From Bacteroidales bacterium (lineage in GTDB: Bacteria; Bacteroidota; Bacteroidia; Bacteroidales; Bacteroidaceae), in contig SFJN01000034.1 of NCBI GenBank assembly GCA_004555055.1, positions 1 to 24,327 of the forward strand: a stretch of DNA of 24,327 bases. Reading direction: 5' to 3'. Position 1 is the first letter of the stretch. Each line of letters opens with the position of its first letter. The notes under the pieces are model-generated. The model did not search any database, was not told the origin of the DNA, and saw only the letters and a program-made list of their open reading frames with translations. Both the position numbers and the translations under genes were made by a program. Shown here piece by piece: positions 1 through 6,991 of this stretch.

Positions 1-106
1 CGGGCGTCGGGTGTAGGATTTCCTACACCCGACGCCCGTATCCTACACCCTATCCTTCACCCGAAATCCCTTGAAAACACTATAGGTTTCGCCTATGGGT
101 GTAGGA
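1..106. repeat. Cluster of inverted GGGTGTAGGA repeats with a perfect 18-bp palindrome
   Basis: Positions 1-18 and 21-38 are exact reverse complements separated by TT, giving a perfect 18-bp hairpin. The core GGGTGTAGGA occurs at 9-18 and 97-106 on the plus strand and as its complement at 21-30 and 41-50. A smaller hairpin (ATAGG 82-86, CCTAT 92-96) sits inside the outer pair. No T-run follows the large hairpin on either strand, so it is not a typical intrinsic terminator. It could be a REP-like palindrome or a site for a dimeric DNA-binding protein. The element may continue to the left of the window. The rest of 107-260 shows nothing I can name. Confidence 0.7.
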
Positions 107-260
107 AATGTAGGAGATTTTCAAAAACTTTTTTTTGATGCGTTTTCAGGCATGATGTATATGCCCTCAGGAGGATTCATGGAACGTAGCGTTCAAAGTG
201 GAGTTCAAGAAGCGTGCCAAGGACGTCAGACGTCCCTCAATTTCTCTCCTCAAAACGTTC

Positions 261-878
261 TCAGATTTGTCCGCTCTCTACAAGGCGCACTACCCGTTCC
301 GTATACCGGTCATCGCCTTCCGGGTCGTACTTCTTGTTGAGGTTAAGGCCGAAGATAAAGCTTATGCCTTGATACAGGTTTGCACGGATGGAACCGATGA
401 AAGCCTGTGCGATGTTGTAGCCCGACATGTTGCATTCGCGGTCAACAAGCTTTATCAGCAGGCGTCCCTGTGAGCGCGACATTTTCTTCAGCATGGGCGT
501 ATATTCGCGTTTCAGTCCGCGTTCCACGGCGTTGATGTGTTCGCGCCGTGCCTTCTCGTCGGGCAGGGTCTCCAGGTATTCATAGGTTTCGATGATGGTC
601 ATCCTCACCATCTTTGCCAGTGGCAGCACTTTCTTCACGTTGCGCACGAGACGGTTGTAATTGTCGCGTTCGCGCTGGCTCTTGAATTTCAGTTCCGGAT
701 ATTTGTAGATGGTGCTGAGGGTGATATGGGGTATGCTGTCGCCGTGGTAATATGCTTTTTGTACGCGCAGTTTGAGCGGCATCGCCACTTCGGCGGTGTC
801 GCTTTCCGCTGTCTGTCCGTAGAGGGGGGAGATACTGAACGACAGCAGTGCCAACAGAAAGGAGCAGAATATACGCAT
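261..878 (-). CDS. DUF4294 domain-containing secreted protein
   Basis: This 205-residue protein matches my knowledge of the DUF4294 family, found in Bacteroidetes and of unknown function. I chose the ATG at 878 over the upstream one because it begins directly with a signal peptide: MRIFCSF, a hydrophobic stretch, and a likely cleavage site near residue 21 (LYG-Q). The mature part contains a charged helical segment rich in Arg, Lys and Glu (about residues 65-135, including NYNRLVRNVKKVLPLAKM) and a conserved-looking RLLIKLVDRECN segment near 140-150. The protein is probably exported to the periplasm or outer membrane. It stands alone on the minus strand, divergent from leuS. A TATATTTG box at 900-907 (read on the minus strand) could drive it with a short leader. 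The family assignment is by recognition only and the function is unknown. Confidence 0.85.
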   Translation of the reverse strand: MRIFCSFLLALLSFSISPLYGQTAESDTAEVAMPLKLRVQKAYYHGDSIPHITLSTIYKYPELKFKSQRERDNYNRLVRNVKKVLPLAKMVRMTIIETYEYLETLPDEKARREHINAVERGLKREYTPMLKKMSRSQGRLLIKLVDRECNMSGYNIAQAFIGSIRANLYQGISFIFGLNLNKKYDPEGDDRYTERVVRLVESGQI

Positions 879-899
879 GGTGAACTGAAGACGGTCATG

Positions 900-907
900 C
901 AAATATA
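900..907 (-). promoter_or_regulatory. Putative Bacteroidetes -7 box for the DUF4294 gene
   Basis: Read on the minus strand this is TATATTTG, matching the Bacteroidetes -7 consensus TAnnTTTG, 22 bases before the chosen start codon. No clear TTTG -33 box is found at the usual 19-base spacing, so the call is tentative. Confidence 0.4.
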
Positions 908-1040
908 CTTCGAAATCCGTAATCTTCACCGCTTGTCGCCTTGAAAATCGCCGCTGTTCCCCCAATATTTACATGCTTTGTGAATTCACGACGTTTGAAT
1001 TTGCTGAAACACGAACGAACGTTTCGCTAAGCGAGCGCAG

Positions 1041-1150
1041 GAGCCAAACTTGTTTGGACTATGCCGAGCGCAAGAAACGATGGAGCAGCGAGAGGAGAGG
1101 CTGAGTTTACTCAGACTATCCCGAGTCGTGACAGAGGAAGACAAAGTCAA
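1041..1150 (+). repeat. Dispersed stem-loop repeat, two diverged copies upstream of leuS
   Basis: Copy A has CCAAA-CTTG-TTTGG (1044-1057) followed by ACTATGCCGAG. Copy B has CTGAG-TTTA-CTCAG (1101-1114) followed by ACTATCCCGAG, then GTCGTGACAGAGGAAGACAAAG. A third copy lies upstream of the HU gene (9746-9784) with CAAG-TTTA-CTTG and ACTATGCCGAGTCGCGACAG. The stems differ in sequence but still pair, while the sequence after the stem is conserved. This indicates a structured repeat, not chance similarity. Its function is unknown. Confidence 0.7.
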
Positions 1151-1328
1151 ACGAAGGCAGCATTGCCAACGCTTTGCTTTGTAAGGATGTACAAGTGAGG
1201 GAATGCAGTCCTTTTCTCCGGACGGAATCCCCCCTCCCGGCCATGTCTTCAAATTTGCAGGAGATGAAATGCTGAACAACGTTTGCGGGCATTTCTCCCG
1301 TGAAGAAAGGGAAAAAATCCCCAAATCC

Positions 1329-1359
1329 TTTGGATTTCCGCCCTCTTATCGTAAATTTG
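1329..1359 (+). promoter_or_regulatory. Bacteroidetes-type promoter for leuS
   Basis: TTTG at 1329-1332 and TAAATTTG at 1352-1359 are separated by exactly 19 bases, a full match to the Bacteroidetes primary sigma consensus TTTG-N19-TAnnTTTG. Transcription should begin around 1366, leaving a leader of about 70 bases before the leuS ATG at 1437. Confidence 0.8.
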
Positions 1360-1436
1360 CAACCTAATACATGCTGCTGTCGGTGCATTCAGCCGGTAGT
1401 GGAAAAAGGGAAACAAGCAAAACAATACCGCACAAT

Positions 1437-4292
1437 ATGGATTACAACTTCAGAGACATCGAGGCCCGCTGGCAGAAGACGTGGGCAGAGGAGGGCACCT
1501 ATCATGTGTCCGAACAGACAGACAAGCCCAAGTTCTACGTCCTCAACATGTTCCCCTATCCTTCGGGAGCCGGTCTGCATGTGGGTCATCCCCTTGGATA
1601 CATCGCCAGCGACATCTATGCGCGCTACAAGCGTCTGAAAGGCTTCAATGTCCTCAACCCGATGGGTTACGATGCCTATGGTCTGCCTGCCGAGCAGTAT
1701 GCCATCCAGACCGGCCAGCATCCGGAGAAGACGACCAACGAGAATATTGCACGCTATCGCCGGCAGCTGGATAAAATCGGGTTCTGCTTTGACTGGAACC
1801 GCGAAGTTCGCACCTGTGATCCCGAGTACTACAAGTGGACACAGTGGGCCTTCCAGAAGATGTACGACAGTTATTTCTGCTACCGTTGTCAGCAGGCACA
1901 GCCCATTGCCCAACTTGTGGCGCATTTCGAGGAAAAGGGAACAGAAGGGCTGGATGCCGCATGCGGTGAGGAACTTTCCTTCACTGCCGCTGAATGGCAG
2001 CAGATGGACGAGCAGCAGCGTTACGATGTGCTGATGAACTACCGCATCGCCTACCTCGGCGAGACGATGGTGAATTGGTGTCCTGCACTTGGCACCGTGC
2101 TCGCCAACGACGAAGTGTCGGAGGGTCTGAGCATCCGTGGCGGATTTCCAGTGGAGCAGAAGAAGATGCGCCAGTGGTGTCTGCGTGTAAGTGCCTACAG
2201 CCAGCGACTCCTCGATGGTCTGGAGCATCTCGATTGGAGCGATTCCATCAAGGAAACCCAGCGTAACTGGATAGGACGTTCCGAGGGAACGGAGATGCAG
2301 TTCCGCGTAAAGGGTAGCGACGAGTCGTTCACCATCTTCACCACCCGTGCCGACACCATCTTCGGTGTCACCTTCATGGTACTTGCTCCCGAGAGCGAGC
2401 TGGTGCAGCGGCTGACCACCGACAATCAGCGTGAAGCGGTGGAGGAATATGTGAAGTATGTGAAGGGACGCACCGAACGTGAGCGTATGATAGACCACCG
2501 TGTGACGGGAGTCTTCACCGGCAGCTATGCCGTCAACCCCTTTACCGGTGCCGATGTCCCCGTGTGGGTGAGCGAATATGTGCTTGCCGGCTATGGTACC
2601 GGTGCCATCATGGCAGTGCCTGCCCACGACAGCCGCGACTATGCCTTTGCCCGCCACTTCGGCCTTCCTGTGGTGCCCCTTATCGAGGGTGCTGATGTCA
2701 GCGAGAACAGTTTCGATGCCAAGGAAGGCATTGTGCAGAACTCTCCCGCCCCCGGCGTGGAGACTCTGGCAGGATTCTCCCTTAACGGTCTGAGCGTGAA
2801 GGATGCCATTGCCCGTACCAAGCAGTTCGTGACGGAGCAGGGTATCGGACGCGTAAAGGTGAACTACCGTCTGCGCGATGCCATTTTCAGCCGCCAGCGT
2901 TATTGGGGCGAACCCTTCCCCGTATATTACAAACACGGACGTGCGGAGATGCTTCCTGAGGAATGCCTCCCCCTCCTCCTCCCCGAGGTCGAGAAGTTCG
3001 AGCCTACCGCTACCGGTGAGCCTCCTCTCGGCAACGCCCGCTGCTGGGCTTGGGACGAGGTCAACCGCTGCGTGGTGGACAAGGCCCTTGTAGATGACGT
3101 CCATGTGTTCCCCCTCGAACTCAGCACCATGCCCGGTTTTGCCGGTTCCAGCGCCTACTATCTCCGCTATATGGACCCCCGCAACAGCGAGGCGCTCGTC
3201 AGCCCTGAGGCAAATGCATATTGGAAGAATGTCGACCTCTATGTGGGCGGTAGCGAACATGCTACGGGACACCTTATCTATTCGCGTTTCTGGGACAAGT
3301 TCCTCTTCGACCTCGGTATCACCTGCATGGACGAACCTTATCAGAAACTCGTCAACCAGGGCATGATTCAGGGACGTTCCAATTTCGTCTACCGTGTCAA
3401 GGGTACGAACACCTACGTCACCTTGGGCAAGAAAGGCGGTTACGACGTCACTCCCATCCATGTGGATGTAAACATTGTCAGCAACGATGTCCTTGATGTA
3501 GAATGCTTCAAGGCATGGCGCCCCGAATACAATGATGCGGAATTCATTCTCGAAGACGACGGACGCTACGTTTGCGGATGGGCCGTTGAAAAGATGTCGA
3601 AGTCGATGTTCAACGTGGTAAACCCCGACGACATCGTCGCCAAATACGGAGCCGACACCCTGCGTCTGTATGAAATGTTCCTCGGTCCTGTAGAGCAGAG
3701 CAAGCCTTGGGATACGAATGGCATCGACGGATGCTTCCGCTTCCTCCGCAAGGCCTGGAGCCTTTTCTGGGAAAAGGACGGCGACAGCCTGCTTGTCGAC
3801 GACAGCGAACCCACACGCGATAATTTGAAGACCCTCCACAAGCTCATCAAGAAGGTGGGCGAGGACATCGAGGCATTCTCCTATAATACCAGCATCCCAG
3901 CGTTTATGGTGGCTGTGAGCGAGTTCCAGCAGCAGAAGTGCCGCAGCCGTGCTGTCCTCGAGCAGTTTGTGGTGCTGATGGCACCCTTCGCTCCCCATTT
4001 CAGCGAAGAGCTTTGGCACGCCATGGGCCATACTTCCAGTGTCTGCGATGCCTGCTGGCCGGAGGTGTGTGAAGCCTATCTCAAGGAAGACTCCGTCACC
4101 CTTGGCGTACAGTTCAACGGCAAGGTGCGTTTTAGCATGGACTTCCCCGCTGATGCCACCCCTGAGCAGATGCGCGAACTTGCAGAGTCTGCACCCGAAG
4201 CCCGCAAGCACCTTGAAGGTATGCAGGTGGTGAAGGTGGTGGCAGTACCCCGTCGCATCGTCAACTTTGTGGTGAAACCGGCAAAAGCCTGA
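1437..4292 (+). CDS. leuS: Leucyl-tRNA synthetase
   Basis: This cytoplasmic class I aminoacyl-tRNA synthetase (951 residues) charges tRNA-Leu using ATP. The class I signature HVGH is at residues 48-51 after MFPYPSGAGL, and KMSKS is at 719-723. The CP1 editing domain is visible at about residues 240-430, with the threonine-rich FTTRADTIFG and the AIMAVPAHDSRDYAFA segment with its conserved Asp. A segment of about 70 residues before KMSKS (roughly 645-715, following the QGMIQGRSNF segment) is typical of Bacteroidetes LeuRS. The C-terminal anticodon-binding and tail regions follow, ending in VNFVVKPAKA. I start at the ATG at 1437 (MDYNFRDIEARWQ), where family similarity begins, not at 1371, which lies only a few bases after the predicted transcription start. 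The long antisense frame opposite is a codon-bias shadow. Confidence 0.98.
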   Translation: MDYNFRDIEARWQKTWAEEGTYHVSEQTDKPKFYVLNMFPYPSGAGLHVGHPLGYIASDIYARYKRLKGFNVLNPMGYDAYGLPAEQYAIQTGQHPEKTTNENIARYRRQLDKIGFCFDWNREVRTCDPEYYKWTQWAFQKMYDSYFCYRCQQAQPIAQLVAHFEEKGTEGLDAACGEELSFTAAEWQQMDEQQRYDVLMNYRIAYLGETMVNWCPALGTVLANDEVSEGLSIRGGFPVEQKKMRQWCLRVSAYSQRLLDGLEHLDWSDSIKETQRNWIGRSEGTEMQFRVKGSDESFTIFTTRADTIFGVTFMVLAPESELVQRLTTDNQREAVEEYVKYVKGRTERERMIDHRVTGVFTGSYAVNPFTGADVPVWVSEYVLAGYGTGAIMAVPAHDSRDYAFARHFGLPVVPLIEGADVSENSFDAKEGIVQNSPAPGVETLAGFSLNGLSVKDAIARTKQFVTEQGIGRVKVNYRLRDAIFSRQRYWGEPFPVYYKHGRAEMLPEECLPLLLPEVEKFEPTATGEPPLGNARCWAWDEVNRCVVDKALVDDVHVFPLELSTMPGFAGSSAYYLRYMDPRNSEALVSPEANAYWKNVDLYVGGSEHATGHLIYSRFWDKFLFDLGITCMDEPYQKLVNQGMIQGRSNFVYRVKGTNTYVTLGKKGGYDVTPIHVDVNIVSNDVLDVECFKAWRPEYNDAEFILEDDGRYVCGWAVEKMSKSMFNVVNPDDIVAKYGADTLRLYEMFLGPVEQSKPWDTNGIDGCFRFLRKAWSLFWEKDGDSLLVDDSEPTRDNLKTLHKLIKKVGEDIEAFSYNTSIPAFMVAVSEFQQQKCRSRAVLEQFVVLMAPFAPHFSEELWHAMGHTSSVCDACWPEVCEAYLKEDSVTLGVQFNGKVRFSMDFPADATPEQMRELAESAPEARKHLEGMQVVKVVAVPRRIVNFVVKPAKA

Positions 4293-4316
4293 CTCCATTC
4301 CAATCCGGAGAATAAA

Positions 4317-4411
4317 GGGGGTGCTCTATAAAATTAGCTTGAGTTTTGAAAAGTGACCAAGCTTTTGAAACGTATTCCAAGGAATAGAAAAACTAATTTT
4401 TAGAGCACCCC
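4317..4411. repeat. Nested inverted-repeat element between leuS and the YitT-family gene
   Basis: The outer arms (4318-4337, GGGGTGCTCTATAAAATTAG; 4393-4411, CTAATTTTTAGAGCACCCC) are complementary apart from one bulged base. Inside are a second pair (CTTG 4338-4341 with CAAG 4358-4361) and a small hairpin ATTCC-AA-GGAAT (4374-4385). The RNA would fold as a three-way junction. There is no T-run typical of a terminator, although TAATTTTTAGAG on the 3' arm is T-rich. The size and terminal inverted repeats resemble a MITE; a structured RNA or attenuator ahead of the YitT gene is the alternative. Confidence 0.7.
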
Positions 4412-4429
4412 GCAAATCAATAAAACGGT

Positions 4430-5431
4430 ATGACAGCATTATCGAAGTCGACCCTTTCCCGGCATATTGCCGATTATTCGGTCATTACCCTCGGCCTGCT
4501 CCTGTATGCCATCGGTTTCGATTGTTTCCTTCTGCCTTTCCAGGTGACGACGGGAGGGTTGTCCGGTATCGGAGCCTTGATATTCTATGCTACAGGATTC
4601 TGGAAGGTGCAGTACACCTTCTTCCTCTGCAACATCTTTCTCCTTGTCATTGCGGTCAAGGTGCTGGGGTGGAAGTTCTGCGTGAAGACCATCTTTGCCG
4701 TTTTCATGCTCACCTTCCTCCTTTCGGCCGTGGAGATGCTGATGCAGCAGTTACACGCCGTACATCCCGAGCTTTTCGCAGGTTTCAATGCGCATGTGCG
4801 GCTCCCCCAACTCACCGACAATGCCTTTATGAGCACCATCTTCGGTGCCCTCATCTGTGGCACCGGCATCGGACTGGTCTTCGGGCGTGGCGGCAGCACG
4901 GGAGGAACTGACATCATCGCATCCATCATTCATAAGTACCGCAACGTTTCGCTCGGTACCGTCATGATGCTCTGCGACATTCTCATCATCTCCTCTTCCA
5001 TATTCCTTCCCGGAGCCACCATCACGCAGCTCATCTATGGCTACACTACGCTCTTTGTCACCAATCTTACGCTCGACTATGTCTACAACAGCAAGCGTCA
5101 GTCGGTGCAGTTCCTCATCATTTCCAAGCATTTCGAGGAGATAGCCGATGCCATCAACGTCTATCACCGCGGCGTCACCGTGCTCGACGCTACAGGTTGG
5201 TTCACGAAGACCCCGACCAAGGTGCTGATGGTGCTTACCCGTAAAAAGGAGAGCAACAACATTTTTGCCATCATCCAGAGCATCGACCCCGAGGCCTTTG
5301 TCTCGCAGACACGTGCCGCGGCAGTCTTTGGCGATGGTTTCGACACCATGCGCCGTGTGAAAAACCGCAATGAGAAGGTGCAGGCGGCACTTGCCGACAT
5401 GCGGCATGCAGGGGAGGACGGCGGATGCTGA
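4430..5431 (+). CDS. YitT family membrane protein with DUF2179 domain
   Basis: This 333-residue integral membrane protein belongs to the YitT/DUF161 family, whose biochemical role is not firmly established. Several hydrophobic segments cover about residues 16-37, 45-58, 62-79, 84-103, 132-152 and 178-195. The glycine-rich family motif GRGGSTGGTDIIA lies at about 152-164. The soluble C-terminal DUF2179 domain spans about 222-305 (RGVTVLDATGWFTKTPTKVL, then SIDPEAFVSQT and VFGDGF). The start at 4430 lies just after the nested inverted-repeat element. The stop overlaps the start of the next gene by 7 bases, so the two are probably translationally coupled. Length and domain order are normal for the Bacteroidetes members. 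Confidence 0.93.
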   Translation: MTALSKSTLSRHIADYSVITLGLLLYAIGFDCFLLPFQVTTGGLSGIGALIFYATGFWKVQYTFFLCNIFLLVIAVKVLGWKFCVKTIFAVFMLTFLLSAVEMLMQQLHAVHPELFAGFNAHVRLPQLTDNAFMSTIFGALICGTGIGLVFGRGGSTGGTDIIASIIHKYRNVSLGTVMMLCDILIISSSIFLPGATITQLIYGYTTLFVTNLTLDYVYNSKRQSVQFLIISKHFEEIADAINVYHRGVTVLDATGWFTKTPTKVLMVLTRKKESNNIFAIIQSIDPEAFVSQTRAAAVFGDGFDTMRRVKNRNEKVQAALADMRHAGEDGGC

Positions 5432-6222
5432 CTATTGTCCCCCAAGGAGGGCTTTGCAACCGTCTGCGTGTGGTGCTTTCGGCCATCGAGGCGTCGCGTC
5501 GCGGAGTCGCACCCATTCAGATTCATTGGGGACGTGATGCGGAGTGCCGTGCATGGTTCGAGGAACTTTTTCTTCCCATCTCCTCTGCTACGTTCCGGAT
5601 TGTCCACCGCCAGTGGTGGGCGGCTCCTATTACGCGGCGAAATCTGCATCTTCCCGCTCTGCTGCGCAGGGCTATGGGCTACCGTCTGCAACAGGCCAAC
5701 TGCCTTCCAGGGAATGATGAGGCCTTTTACCGCATGGCAAGGGGCGCGAAAGTCTACCTTTCCGGAGGCTATTCCCTCTGCTCCTATTCCCCGCAGTGTC
5801 TGGAACTGCTGCAGCCACAGCCCGAAATTCAGCGTCGCGTCGAAGCGCTTGTCGCCCGTTTCTCCGCCTCTACCGTAGGTGTTCACATCCGGCGTACCGA
5901 CAACGTGAAGAGTATGCAGCACAGCACTCCGGACGGTTTTCGACGTGCCATGCGAAAGGCTTTGGCAGAAGATGTCGAAACAACCTTCTTCCTTGCTACG
6001 GACGATGCCCTTTTGAAGGCGGAACTGGAGCAGGAATTTGCTCCGCGCGTCATCACCTGCCACAATCCCGTGCGGCGCGATACGCTCGAGGGCATGTGTG
6101 ATGCCGTGGTCGACCTTTGGTGCCTTGCCGCCACGAGGCGTATCATCGGGTCATATTGGAGTTCATTTACCGACACCGCTGCCGAGCTGCGCCAGCTTCC
6201 GCTTGAAATCGTGGAGGGGTAG
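5425..6222 (+). CDS. Fucosyltransferase-like glycosyltransferase
   Basis: This 265-residue protein is probably cytoplasmic. Three features match GT-B enzymes of the alpha-1,2/alpha-1,6/O-fucosyltransferase superfamily: GGLCNRLR near the N-terminus (8-15), the donor-binding motif HIRRTD (154-159, in VGVHIRRTDN), and a C-terminal segment IIGSYWSSFTDTA (240-252) after DLWCLAATRR. In characterised relatives the HxRRxD motif binds GDP-fucose; here the sugar donor and acceptor are inferred, not shown. The ATG at 5425 overlaps the end of the YitT-family gene by 7 bases, so the pair form one transcription unit. No other glycan-biosynthesis genes are nearby, which leaves the substrate open. It is short but has all three landmark regions. 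A different nucleotide-sugar donor is possible. Confidence 0.75.
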   Translation: MLTIVPQGGLCNRLRVVLSAIEASRRGVAPIQIHWGRDAECRAWFEELFLPISSATFRIVHRQWWAAPITRRNLHLPALLRRAMGYRLQQANCLPGNDEAFYRMARGAKVYLSGGYSLCSYSPQCLELLQPQPEIQRRVEALVARFSASTVGVHIRRTDNVKSMQHSTPDGFRRAMRKALAEDVETTFFLATDDALLKAELEQEFAPRVITCHNPVRRDTLEGMCDAVVDLWCLAATRRIIGSYWSSFTDTAAELRQLPLEIVEG

Positions 6223-6325
6223 TGCGCCTCCTCCCCCCTCTCTCCAGTCTGCAGCGTCTGCTTTCCCCCGTGGTGTGGTCAGCTTAGCATACCATATGTT
6301 GCGAGCCCGCAGCCAAAGGTGAGGG

Positions 6326-6410
6326 TGTCGTCCGTGACATCTGTGATAGTTCGCGTGATAATATAATTCTGAGTATCGTCTGTGGACGTCCGCGATAGTC
6401 CGTGTGATAT
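6326..6410 (+). repeat. Two tandem copies of the 49-bp repeat family upstream of rdgB
   Basis: The two units have a 48-base period: TCGTCCGTGACATCTGTGAT at 6328 and TCGTCTGTGGACGTCCGCGA at 6376, each followed by GATAGT(T/C)CGCGTGA or GATAGTCCGTGTGA and then an AT-rich spacer. They are diverged copies of the arrays at 19021 and 23545. In copy 1 the hairpin arms have changed together (CGTGAC with GTTCGCG), which keeps pairing. The array ends about 50 bases before the rdgB start and has the same orientation as that gene. Confidence 0.75.
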
Positions 6411-6458
6411 TATTAAGTTTTGTATAGATACCCCACAATAATATTGAGTTGAAACACA

Positions 6459-6956
6459 ATGAAAATAGTTCTTGCTACCAACAATGCCCACAAACTCTCG
6501 GAAATCCGAGCCATACTTGGCAATGAGGTGGAATTCCTTTGTCTTGCCGACATAGATTGTCACGACGACATTCCCGAAACGTCCGATACGCTTGAGGGAA
6601 ATGCGCTCCAGAAGGCCCGTTACGTCTATGAACGTTATGGACTGAATGTCTTTGCCGATGATACGGGGCTTGAAATCGCCGCGCTCGACGGGCGTCCCGG
6701 CGTGCATACTGCCCGCTATGCCTTCCCCGACCGTAACGATACGGAAGCCAACATCGACAAGATTCTCGGAGAAAAGGTCGATGGCTACATCACCACCGAG
6801 CGCCTTGGTACCGACGGCTTCGGCTATGACCCGGTGTTTTCGCCCGAAGAGACTGGGAAGACCTTTGCAGAACTTGGGGTAGAGGTCAAGAACCGTTTTT
6901 CGCACCGTGCGCGTGCCGTGCGCAAGTTGTGCGCTTTCCTGACATCCCTACGATAA
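6459..6956 (+). CDS. rdgB: Non-canonical purine NTP pyrophosphatase (RdgB/HAM1), possibly internally deleted
   Basis: This family hydrolyses ITP, dITP and XTP to the monophosphates, keeping deaminated purines out of DNA and RNA. Family motifs are present in order: the N-terminal TNNAHKLSEI substrate-binding segment (8-17), FADDTGLEIAALDGRPGVHTARY, GTDGFGYDPVF, KTFAELG and the C-terminal SHRARA. The protein is only 165 residues, whereas the family is usually about 190-200. The shortfall lies in one place: between DTEANIDKIL and GEKVDGYI about 28 residues are missing. That interval normally holds the core strand with the RxAxFxTV-type sequence. The reading frame is kept. It may be a divergent or inactive enzyme, or an assembly deletion. 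porZ follows 35 bases downstream and is probably cotranscribed. Confidence 0.9.
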   Translation: MKIVLATNNAHKLSEIRAILGNEVEFLCLADIDCHDDIPETSDTLEGNALQKARYVYERYGLNVFADDTGLEIAALDGRPGVHTARYAFPDRNDTEANIDKILGEKVDGYITTERLGTDGFGYDPVFSPEETGKTFAELGVEVKNRFSHRARAVRKLCAFLTSLR

Positions 6957-6991
6957 ATCCGCATTCTCCACATCCCTTCTTTCCTCCCTCC

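Larger units (their letters stand above)
879..1436. other. Divergent intergenic region between the DUF4294 gene and leuS
   Basis: This stretch of about 560 bases contains no gene I can support. It holds the DUF4294 promoter candidate at its left end, two copies of a stem-loop repeat (1041-1150) and the leuS promoter (1329-1359). The remaining sequence, about 1160-1320, shows nothing recognisable. Confidence 0.6.

Noticed and set aside
1389..4298. A 969-residue open frame antisense to leuS
   Set aside because: It mirrors leuS in the codon phase that stays open because of strong codon bias; its translation is low-complexity-like and matches no family I know. The same applies to the long antisense frames opposite the DUF3868 gene (12847-14223), the major pilin (14761-16533) and the tip-type gene (20044-21882).
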